Positions 1-11,600 of a DNA stretch of 64,000 nt are shown piece after piece. Where the stretch lies: assembly GCA_032622095.1 (NCBI GenBank), contig CP136067.1:198302052-198366051 (forward strand). The letters are read 5' to 3'. Numbering within the stretch: the first letter of the stretch is position 1; every line of letters starts with the position of its first letter. The translations under genes were made by a program, and so were the position numbers. A model generated the notes under the pieces. It saw only the letters and a list, made by a program, of their open reading frames with translations, made no database searches and was not told where the DNA came from. The DNA comes from Siphonodentalium dalli. Taxonomy: Eukaryota; Mollusca; Scaphopoda; Gadilida; Siphonodentaliidae.

Positions 1-1470
1 TCCAATACTTACATTTGACAAGGGTATATCTGCCCGATACAGAGGATTTCTTTCATGTGTTAGAACAGACTCATCGCCTATAACATAAGCAATTCAAAAC
101 CTCGCTCTGTGTCAGGCACATGTACGCGTAGCTGAATTACATGCATACATAGCAACATTGCTTTTAAACTGAAAATGAACAGAGAAGCACCTGGACATTT
201 CATTAAAACATCTGTATATTCATGAAGGTATGATGTCTAAACGTTGTCTAACCCACTAGATTGATTGATACATCTCTATGTAAAACCAAATGGTCGTCTT
301 TTACTTTTGCGAACTAATGTGTCCACGATGTTCATGCTTCAAGTTATAACGTCTGAAGTATACGCAGTTGTAAATAAAAAATACTTCTTTGTTGGTGGGA
401 CGGATTATTCGCGATAAACAAAATGACAATCGCTCCGATCCGACAAGGTAGCCTTGCACCGCCGGGACTTAACTTTACCCCACTCATTTTGTTCAGTTTA
501 TGCGATTGGAACTGGTCGAGAAATGTGACTTTATTTTGTGGTTTTTATATTAACTGATCATTGGAGCAATGAAATATGCAATTAGTGGGGTCCTAGGCCC
601 TTCATATCCCTCAAATATTCGATTTTATAATACGCGGTATAAAATTTCACAAAAAATTACAATTATGATTCTAGACATATTTCAATAAGAAATGAACAGA
701 ACTATGTAATGTAAGTGAGGCATATCATTACCTATGAATATTCCAACTCATTAGAATCAAAATTGTTACTTTGAAATGGCCGCCAAAATATGGAAACTGG
801 TAGATATTGACCCAGCGTGTCATGCAATCGCTTACGAGTTGTGGTTGATGTATAAAATTGGCTATTCTGCCTTCTATACATTGAATACTAACATTTCTGA
901 TGTACCATGGTTAATTGTTACTATTGTCGCACTGATATTACTAGAAATATTGGATTTTTTCTCTAACAAACTTGACATAAATATCGGCAAAAAATAACTT
1001 TTCAGGTTTGGACCATTTATTCAAGTAAAATGTAACTATCTTTGGTATGAAAGGCGTTTATTGTTTTTAGCCTACTAATGTGTCACACTACGGTGTTTAT
1101 AGACCAAATTGCTCAAGATGGCTTCCAAAATGGCAACCATATTTGGGAAAAGTTGATTGTTTACATATATCCCGAATATTATTATCTGCGTTTTCCGAAA
1201 AGGTAGCAAATTGTGACTCACTTGATTTGGTTATTACGCGTTAGTTATTAACTGACAACTACATGTTCTATTCTGGTTGTTCAAGTTCCGTATGGGGCAT
1301 GACACATTCATTATAAAGTAGCAGTACGACATTTTGCCGAGAACCTCTTTTGCGAGTCTGGCCATATTATTGAAAGGAAATGGGTAGACGGAACTGAGAT
1401 GAACCATAATCTGGCTATTCTGGCCCAATAGGATAAACATTGACCAACTGGATACAGTGTGGATCCCCAG
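1..1470. other. Gene-free AT-rich stretch
   Basis: No gene was recognised. A 73-codon plus-strand ORF at 776-997 has a hydrophobic C-terminal third, but no known motif and no visible splice context, so it is not called. Confidence 0.5.
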
Positions 1471-1479
1471 ATGGTTTCA

Positions 1480-1900
1480 TAGGTGAGGTGAATAGGTATA
1501 CAATGATGTATTGTATGGTCATGACTGATGTGAATAGGTATACAACGAGTGACTAATATGATTATGAGTGGGGTGTCCATGGTGAGATGTATAGGTATAC
1601 AAGGAGTTGCTGTATGGTCATGTGTGATGTGAATCGGTATACATGGAGTGACTGTATGTTGTGTGTACCCAGTACGGGTGTACCCGGTGTGGCTGTATGG
1701 GCATTGATGCGGTGTATGGATATAACGAGAGTAGCTAGATGGTCATATGTGTGTTGTTTATGTATATATGGAGTGAATGTAAGGTCATGGGTGGCATGTA
1801 TACATGTGTGTCATGTGTGGCTGTATTGTGACAGGCGTATGTGTATATATACACGTGCTGTCTGTATGATCATGGATGGTGTGTGATTTTATGGTTATGG
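1480..1900. repeat. Degenerate minisatellite, about 40-45-bp period
   Basis: Variants of gtgaataggtatacaa, gtgactgtatggtcatg and close relatives recur about ten times with drifting spacing. TG-rich open frames here are a by-product of the repeat. Confidence 0.65.
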
Positions 1901-3165
1901 GTATTGCTTAAAAGTTGAAGGACATAATAAGTTTACCAAAAACTGCATGCAGGACATTATTTTGATAAGACATTTTCTGTTCATGGCCTTCTCCTCATAA
2001 TGGCCTTGATATAAGATGTTCCTGGCATAGTACGCTGAATCGCTTCTTTGTGACAATTGGACGATTCGTGGGCGTTACATCCTTGGCGAGACCAACAAAC
2101 TTCTTTCCAATTTACGAAGCCTCGTGTTCTGAATGTTGGCTCAACTGTACGCGACGATAGTTTCCTCTCTCGGTAGGCTTGTGTGGAAATTCCACAATAC
2201 GCAGCATCATATGTTTCATTATAGTGGATTCAAGACCATTTATCAAACCAAGCCGATTTAAAAGACCTCAACACGGGAGCTTTCTTACCAAAGGAAACAC
2301 ATTGGAATGTCATATGTATGGTTATGCCAATACCACATAGAAGACAGCATAATCATTAAGGCAGTAAAATTCCGCATGCAGGATTAAACTAAGCAAGAAT
2401 GTGCCTCATCTATGGAGGCCTCTACTAAGGGGTTGACTTATAAGGGTATCAAACCAACTTTGTTATCGAAAAATACATACATAATCAGAGCCTTAAAGAT
2501 GTGCAGATTCTCGCGAGATTCAGAACAGCAAATCATGTACTCCCGTGGTAGAACGCGGTAGTTGGAACAAAATCGCGTATATTCAATGTACACGTGAACT
2601 ACACTGTATGTACCCGTTACGTGATTGGTGATGAATACCACACGCTTCTCAGTTGTGATGCTTCTGTAGATGAAAGAAAACGATACATACCGCGTGCATA
2701 TTATAACTTCCCCAATAAAACTAAATTCCGCATCCTTTTGTCAAATAGCAGGCCCAGTTCATGAAGAGTCTTTACATTTTTCTCGGTTTAATCAATCGAA
2801 AACAAGCCGTTCTTCTCAGTTTTCAATGACCACAGACCAAACGTCGAAAATCTAATGATATTGAATATTTGTATATGTATATCGATTTGTCACATCCAAC
2901 ACACATGTATATATATACACACATTTGAATACTTTTCCAGTGGGTTTCATGTCCACACTGTGCTCTTGTTGATATTTGTGTTTTTCTTCTATGTAATTCT
3001 TTAAACCCAATAATAAACAACCTGACGCACGGTTGGATTCCTCGGGATCAACGGATTAGACACCGACGACCAGTGGGAGGACTCAGCAAGTCATGCAATC
3101 AATCTCTACTCTGGCTAAAGCCCGAAGATATCACATTTCACCAGTAATTTTTCTGAGCCAATATC
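1900..3165. other. No gene seen
   Basis: AT-rich sequence with only short chance ORFs. A small TATA-type simple stretch lies near 2870-2925. Confidence 0.4.
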
Positions 3166-3666
3166 TTAAAGGCACTGGAGGCCTTAGTTGTCGAAAATAT
3201 TCACATTTGTTTAATCACCGTAAACAGAAAAACATTAAAACGCATACAGTTTCGTTCATAAATACCATGACCATCGCGTAAACAGCATGCTATCATAAAG
3301 ACCTATTATATTTTACCTAAGACAGAGCCTGATTGTGTTACAGAAGACAGCACAGTGTTACTGGCTAATCACACACAGATGATATAAACGCACTTTATTA
3401 GTTCCATGTCAGGAATTCAGCAACAAAGAACGCTCTTTATGTTTACCATCATAATATAAACAAACACCCGGAAAGTTACTTTTTATGCTTTTGTTTACAT
3501 AACAATGGTCAAACATATGACCATAACATACTGTTTATGCGATATTTCTTATTTGTATACGGAACAAGTCTGTCTACATTTTAATATTCTTTCTGTTTGT
3601 GGCGGTTATTGACCGGTGGAAATATTTTCTCAGCATGCCCACCGCCAAGTCCTCCCGTACCTTTAA
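3166..3666. mobile_element. TTAA-flanked MITE, about 493 bp
   Basis: TTAA (3166-3169) is followed by AGGCACTGGAGGCCTTAG. At the other end the inverse of AGGTACGGGAGGACTTGG is followed by TTAA (3663-3666). The imperfect 18-bp terminal inverted repeat and TTAA target duplication fit a piggyBac-type non-autonomous element. No transposase is inside. Confidence 0.6.
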
Positions 3667-5504
3667 TAAACATTGAATTAATTACCCAGGAGAAATCCCA
3701 TTAGTGTAAGCGATCAAAGTTAATCGCCCACAGTCACTTAAATCGTGACATTTCGAGTTAGGGTGGATACACACATGCATGTAATCTCTGTAAATATCGT
3801 GTATTTGGCGTTTTACATGGATCATGCACACCGTGTAATATGTGTCCACTGACAACCCAATCATTGCGACTGTGTTTGACCACAGTGAGTTAAACTCTGA
3901 ACCGCTGAAGAGCCGTTGACTGGGACAAAGTCGTCAGGCCGCTTAAAATAATTATTTGCGCGATAACTCAAGTGGTCGACATTCAGTTTAAATCATTGTC
4001 AGTCTTCTATTTATGTTAATACCAGTGATGGCCTCTTCCCCAACGCAGGGGGCTATGACCCCCAACATGCACGGGGAGCTATATTATCCCAGAAGCCACC
4101 GAATTCACTATTGCATATTTCCTCGACGGGGGTGTGCTGACACCCTGCTTTATAAATATCGTAGTCATGTCTGTCGTGTCTGTTTTCTACGAGTGATTAA
4201 TCTAATATGCAGCAATTTATGCTATTCATATAATTATGAACATATTATACAGCTTTAAATTTGAATGCACGGTGTTGCTGTTTGTCTTCATTTGGCGAAA
4301 GGGTTGCATAGCTGCGAGTTCCCAACTACGTCACCTTTCCTCTCTTGTGTTATACAGTTATACATGTATACGCAAAATTTACAACTATGGAATATTTAAG
4401 TAAAACATTATATTGTAATTCTTGCCCAGATAATCCCGGCTGATACATTCAATTAACTCCCTTAGTTATTGGAAGCTTTCGAGAACCAGCCAGACCCTCC
4501 CCCAATCATGGATTATGGTCAAAAATGTTATAATTCAAGCTTGTGACAGTTAGGAGCTTGTTCAACCTTTGGCTTGAGAAACATATATATAAATGGGGGG
4601 GGGTGGGTTCACTCTTTTTAATTTCAACGCTGTACCTGCATTATTTTTTGGCGCTATAATGAATATTTGCAATCCCAATTGAATTAATGTTATCACATGA
4701 GCTCGCTCTCAAATTATCAGAGAAATCTCAAAAAGTCGGTATCATCCTATAAAAGAATTCTGCATATTTTATTTTTGTTTTGGATGACCCTGTTTCCAAG
4801 AAATGACAGAAACAAATCAAGTATTAAATTGACCGGCTCTAATCCACTTTTCGAAATGAATTATACCTCGTGAAAAACAGCAACATATATCAGACAAGAA
4901 TTACTCATTTCGGCATCCATGAAAGAAGACATGTTTATGACTGGCCTGAAATTTCTTGATGGCAGTTTGTTTGATAATGGCTTATAACTACTCACTGGTG
5001 AAATTGACCTCTCCCGCGCAGGTGATTAATTTTGTCAATTATTGGTGTTGCCATGTAAAATACATGTATTTTACATACAGACATTACATGCATGTGTGTA
5101 TCTACCCTTAGGACCTTCACCGGTAGTGAAGTACATTATTAAGGAACAGACAATAACTAAGAAATATATTACTAGCGTAATTTTTTCAAAGGTTCCATGT
5201 CAAAACTTCATAAAGTTCCAAGGTTTTGTACTGGTGGAATATGATCTCTACGGGCGTTAGCCTGAGTAAAGTTTCATGGCACGATCTAAGCAAAACATTG
5301 AAAAGTACCGACAACAGACAGACTGGCCACGCCTCCCATGCTTGCAGTCGAAATATCTTTGTTCACAATGGATGTGATCGACAAAAACACTGTCCCCGCG
5401 GTCCAGTAAAACTATAGATTATACAAATAAAACTCAGTTTAAACAGGTAGTACAAACAGGTAGTGTAAGCTAGGTCTAAACTGTGGATGCCGATTCTGAC
5501 CTAA
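3667..5504. other. Intergenic sequence downstream of the transporter gene
   Basis: No coding region was recognised. AATAAA on the minus strand near 4770 could serve the transporter transcript. A G-run lies at about 4598-4607. ORFs here are short and motif-free. Confidence 0.4.
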
Positions 5505-5662
5505 CTAATGTCTTGTATTCAGAAGAGGTTCCTTCTCTGATGCCCCACGTTGTTGTCTCCCGAACAGTCCTAGAAATATAAATCCACTTGCAACAGGAAT
5601 CAATAACACAATGAGCACATAGATGAAAATACTGTATGAACTTGTAGCGTCTCGGATATAAC
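5505..5662 (-). CDS. Exon 4 (last coding) of SLC16-like gene
   Basis: This exon encodes residues 375 (split) to 426: TM12 and a 17-residue cytosolic tail ending in NTRH. The acceptor is TATTTAATAG|GTTATA. The joined sequence GPFAG-YIRDATSSY matches the pre-TM12 motif of SLC16 proteins. The tail holds the dileucine-type motif EKEPLL. The stop is TAG at 5507-5505. The nearest AATAAA on this strand is around 4770, so the 3' UTR could be about 740 nt long. Confidence 0.85.
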
Positions 5663-8600
5663 CTATTAAATAAAGATAGAATAATATGTAACCATGCAGT
5701 AGTAGGCGTGTAAACTTATAAAATATAATGCTTATCAACAAATGGCTGTGGCATATCCGTATCATCATTTGGGTTGGCTATACACTGTTAGAAAATACAG
5801 TCGGTTTGACGGTGTCGGACCGTCGTAATCCGACGGTCCCATACCGTTTCATCAGTTGTACTGTACGGTAAATCACCGTTGTTTTATGCTCCCTGAAAAT
5901 GGTCAAAGTTTTAAAATGTGAATGTCTCCAAGTTCATGCCGTTAAAATTCAACAATATATTTATTGGCGACAAAATTATATACGGCAGTGACTCTATACA
6001 GTATGACTGACTCTGCTGATATTTAATATTTATTATTATTTGTTTGTATTCAGTGCAATGATCCGGTATATTCATTATGTGCCATGCACAGATCCGTTTT
6101 GTCTTGCGTCCGTAATTAAATTACGTTATTTTCATGAGCCGTTACTATTATCAATTTCTTTCTCAATGTCACCGCTGCGCTGAACACACAATTGTTTTTG
6201 TTTGGGGGGGGGGGGGGGGGTGTTATGTATACAGTTGTGGACTAAATTATGTTAAAACTGTCTGACTTCGGTTCCTATGTGAACGGACAAGTTCTATATC
6301 TGTGCAAACCGGCTTAATCAGTGATATTTTCCACTAAATTGTGACAACTGAGTTGTCTTCAAGCATAAACACAACTTGTTTGTTACTTCAAACCAATCAA
6401 GATTGTTATCGTTCTATACAGGATATTTATTCAAACGATTTCTGCATTCTGGGCCGAAAAGTTGTGTGTATCTTATGCATATTTCAATATATCTGTGTTT
6501 GGTACAGGGTAGACTTTTGGCACAGCTGCGTGGTATGTATACTTGCTGCCTCAGAGATATGCCGAGCGTTGCTCTATGTACATGTACATGGCGCCCATTT
6601 TTAGAAGCTGTGTTTTGAGACAATGCACAGATTTGGATTGGTGCGAACATATCGATGGCCCGTGATGGCGATCGCGCCTTGTGACGCAAAGTCTGATGTC
6701 AATACCACACGACCATAGAGGCGACCTCAAACATTGGAAGTTCAATTAGTCGCTGTATTCATACATCACACGTTGTACACATTTTAAGGTTTCTTTGTTA
6801 AGTATATGGTATATATCTGGCACATCTGAATGCACATGTACTTGTACATGCCAAGTGTTGCCCTGTGTACTGTTGCATTGTGTGCATGCCTGTGACTATA
6901 TAACACAATTAAAATACATTTTAAGGAGCACACAATGATATTCACTGCTGGAATAACTATTATCGTTCTTTGCATATACTCCAATAATCAAACATAGCCT
7001 TATTGTTGCGAATTCCTCAACTTTTATGTCAAACCGAAATAAATACTACATGTACTATATCTTATATCGTGAGTTATATACAAGCTGAAATGGCACCCAC
7101 TTTCGTAATAGCCGTAACCGTGACAGGTTGTTTCCGTTTCGATCATTTCTGAAGCTGAAGCATTTAAAGTTCACACTGACCATTCATTCCAAATGACATG
7201 CCTGTGTCACAAAGTGAACGATTCTGTTACTATTTGACACTTAGCCGCCCTAAACATGTATGGGAAAGCAGTGTAACTCACAAACATTGATGCATATATC
7301 ACTTAATTTAATGCATATTTCTTTGTATTTACTTTGTTATTAATAAGTCGTGGTCAGCTGGGTACCAAGTATCCTTTCAAATATTAGTCATAGTATTTCA
7401 CGTATAGAACCGATTAAATTGGGAGAGAACCGCTCAATCAAGAGAAAACCCACACTAGCATCAAATTTCGTGGATTTCGTCGTTGCTGTGGCGCGCACAC
7501 TGGAATTTCCGTTATTTTCACGCTCTATTGTGACCAAATATTTTGAGCGGAATGGAAAAAATAATCGAAGACTCATAAAATGAGTTTCCGAAAATGTTTA
7601 TTTTTAATCACAAGGAACTGTAAAAGTAATTCCTGAACCATTACAAACCGGCAATAGAATGACTTCTGATGTAACAGTTCCTATACAGTGCAACAATGGG
7701 CAGCTTGGTTTGATATTTTGGTAATTCTAAACGTACCTGCAAATGGTCCACTGGTGAGAGTAATTATTCCTCGAATGAGCCCTTCACATCCAATAACTAC
7801 TGGAAATACGTCGATATCCGCCACATCCGCCATCACTATATTTGTCAACGGTAGCACCAGACCAGCCAAAGCGCCAACACACGCAACCGCTATGGCCAGA
7901 GATACGTATCTCTCCACGAGTGCTAGCGTTAACAAAGGGAGACAATCCAACATGGCGGCAGCTCCCATAAGTAACATGTATCTGGGCTTTGATAATAAGG
8001 ACAAAAGGAAAGGTAACCCTCGACCTGCGAACGAAGAAACGGATTCAATGCTCATGAGGTAAGCTCCTTCTGATTCTGTGTATCCGTACCCGTAAGCCAT
8101 GTCGGCTATAATGTATCTGGGTCGCGCCGCCGAGAATTTCAACACACTAACAAGACAAATTGTCATTGCAATTCGCATTGTGAAAACCCGACGGAGTGAG
8201 CTTTTCAGGCTTCGGTTTTTAGTCGTCTTGTCCGACTGGTCGTTGTTGGAACTTTCTGTGCAGGAATCTTTCTGTGCTTCCTTGTTGTTGGTCTTAAATT
8301 GTTTTATTGCTCTTATTTCGTTTGATGACACTAGTAAACCTAATGGTATCACGTTCATGAACACACTGCTGAGCAGGAGGCAAGCTCCATTCCATCCGTA
8401 CTTTTCAATGGCCGCACTCATGTAGAGTGGACCAGTGGTCGCCCCGATTCCAGTAAACACCGATGAAACAATCAACCACATAGTCTTTTTATCCTCACCA
8501 GACCTAGCATCGAGAACGTACACGCTGTCCAGTAGCAGGCCACTACCAAACGCTGTTGAAAAAGAAAACATCATTTCCCACTACAGAATCATATTTCAAC

Positions 8601-11600
8601 GGACATGGCTGATTCGAACCCCACAAATATGTATATATATTTTGGTCAGAGCTATATCAAAAACATACATACTCGGACAATTTCCGAACAAATTCGTCGA
8701 TATAGCTCTAAAATTGCGTGTAACACTCGCTGTAATAATGACTAGTAATCACACCTGGTATAACACTCGTTGTAATAATGACTAGTAATCATACCTGGTA
8801 TAACACTCGCTGTAATAATGCTTGTAATCGTACCTGGAATAACACTCTATGTAATAATGTCTAGTAATCGTACCTGGTATAACACTCGTTGTAATAATGA
8901 CTAGTAATCGTACCTGGTATAACACTCGTTGTAATAATGACTAGTAATCGTACCTGGTATAACACTCGTTGTAATAATGTCTAGTAATCATACCTGGTAT
9001 AACACTCGTTGTAATAATGACTAGTAATCGTACCTGGTATAACACTCGCTGTAATAATGACTAGCTTCGGATTGTTGTTGAAGAATGTTGCTATGAGACC
9101 GATAATGAAGAACATAGACCCCACCATCAAGGTCCTGCTACAACCAATCTTCGGGATTATAACTCCACCTGCGAAAACTAAATTTAAAGGGATACTGTAC
9201 TCAAATGTTGGTGGTTTCTATATTCTCTGAGTCGTAGAAAAAGGTAACCAGATTTCAATTGTTTGAAAGTCTGTTGAGTACGAAGTAATGGGACGGGTGG
9301 CAGGTTAGCCGGAATGAGAAAATACCAATTGTCGTTGTCAAATAAATGTTATAGTATATGCATACTAGTCCCATATACTCTTTTAATTCATTGTATAGTC
9401 AGTGTGTGCCTTGGGTTTACGTCCCGTATCAACATAGTTTATTACACGACCATGTGTGCCACGCGTTGCCCCATCCACTATCCGTGAATTATTGTGACTA
9501 CGTCTTGTACACGGAAATTCGTAATTTAATTTATGACTGCAGCCATAAATTAAATTTATATCAAATTATTAATTTTGATTTTAAGATAGCCTATTAACCT
9601 GAACCGTTTAGAGAATAGATCTTCGACTCAAATTACTTAATTTTCTATATAGTATCGATATTAGATCGTTTTTTTTATCACCGGGAATTTATTGAAAATG
9701 GCGTACAGTACCCCTTTAAATTTTAGATTTCAATTTCTTTATTGCCTCCGTCCATTAATCTGTGGAACTGGAGATAGACATTAGTATTATCATACATAAT
9801 GTCAAAAAAGTTTAACATAATAGAGATAAATAAAATAGGAAAACTCACAAATCTAAAGATACCAAATTCAAAGTGATAATATTCGGAAATATAATTAAAT
9901 ACCCACTTAGCTGGGATATATCCTTTGGGACCATGTTCACATACAAGAGGGCATGCATGTAGATTCAATTTAAACTAATTTAAATGGCCACTATGGCAAC
10001 TATTTCCGATGCGAATCTGGCTAATTGTTTTATTTCCGTCATTAAAAAGAATTTAGTTTTCCGAATTCGGATTACTTTCTAAGTCGGTTTTCAGATAGGT
10101 TCTTCGGAAGGACGAAAATTCGTCGCATATGGACAAATAATGGTATTCGTTACCCGGTGTATCCTCCCCGCAATGTTTGGAAACGTGAACAAGGAATTTC
10201 TTCTGAGCGAACGGGAGTATAGTATCATAACTTCACCTATCTATTCTGTGCCACAAATACAACAGGTTTGTTATAAAACCTGAGTACTACGCGTACAAAT
10301 AGCCGTATTGTGAATAAAACACAGATAAAACGTTTATAAGATTGTGTGTAGTTTTCGTCTGTATAAAAGGCACAATAAAGTGGTTTATTTCTGATGCCGC
10401 CGAGCGTTCTTGCTGAAATCTCTTCAATTCAAAATTACATTTGCCTTGAGGATGATGCTAACATATAGGATTGAGTTCCCCCTCTTTCTAGAATCCGAAA
10501 AATTCCAACAAAACCCCATATGAGGATTTATTATGTCAGCTCTTGCAATTAGCCAATCAGCGTCGATATATAGTGAGGGTATATGAACCCATATTAGGTC
10601 GGTGACCTAATATGAAATCAATATTAGGTGCTTGTCCACCGTCTTGTTTTTTTTTCAGAAACTCAGTCGCCTCGGCGAATATTGTTTGGTGTATTTTGAA
10701 TCCAAGAAAGGGGATATATGTCGGAAATCATTTTCTGTTAATTTAAAGACATAGTACCATGTATAAAACCTCTCTTTCTAGAATCCGAAAGTTTTCGCGA
10801 AATCGCCTGGTGGTTCTGTTCTAATATGTATCGTACGTGACACATAATGGAGCAACCACACACGATGTGCCTCGAATTTGCTTTTGTTGTATCGACAACA
10901 TAACGCTAAGAATAATTTATGTAACAGCATGCAGTGGAGACGACGTGACAAGACCTGCCATGGATTGCGCAAGACTTCTCTTTTATGCTATTGATTGGAC
11001 GACTGCGTTCATCCTGCCTATGTAGGCATACATTACTTCAACACCAATCTATTAAAGTGGTATTTGAAGTAGAATTTAGCATTTATGTGTGACGAAAATT
11101 AGAAATCTGGGTAAGAAATGTGTTCGGCGGCTATATGTTGAGACACATAGAAAAACAATGCTACTGATACATACCTCATGCTTTCAAGTTGTTGGAAAAT
11201 TCCAACAAAACCCCATATGAGGATTTATTATGTCAGCTCTTGCAATTAGCCAATCAGCGTCGATATATAGTGAGGGTATATGAACCCATATTAGGTCGGT
11301 GACCTAATATGAAATCAATATTAGGTGCTTGTCCACCGTCTTGTTTTTTTTTCAGAAACTCAGTCGCCTCGGCGAATATTGTTTGGTGTATTTTGAATCC
11401 AAGAAAGGGGATATATGTCGGAAATCATTTTCTGTTAATTTAAAGACATAGTACCATGTATAAAACCTGCATGCGATATATTTGAGGAATTCTAAAGACT
11501 CATAAATTAACTATCAAACTCAACAAGTTGTCCTACTTCTATTAATTAGCCATTGACTCAATGTGTTGACATTCAACGCCCATGACGCGTCACTGTGACG

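Noticed and set aside
776-997. 73-codon ORF with a hydrophobic C-terminal segment
   Set aside because: No family motif, no splice signals and no neighbouring exons. The length is within chance for AT-rich DNA.
7350-7583. Overlapping ORFs on both strands in intron 3
   Set aside because: Both are short and complementary to each other, with no motif. They lie inside an intron of a well-supported gene.
7688-8785. Plus-strand ORFs opposite exon 3
   Set aside because: They are shadows of the minus-strand transporter exon, whose frame has clear family similarity and splice junctions.
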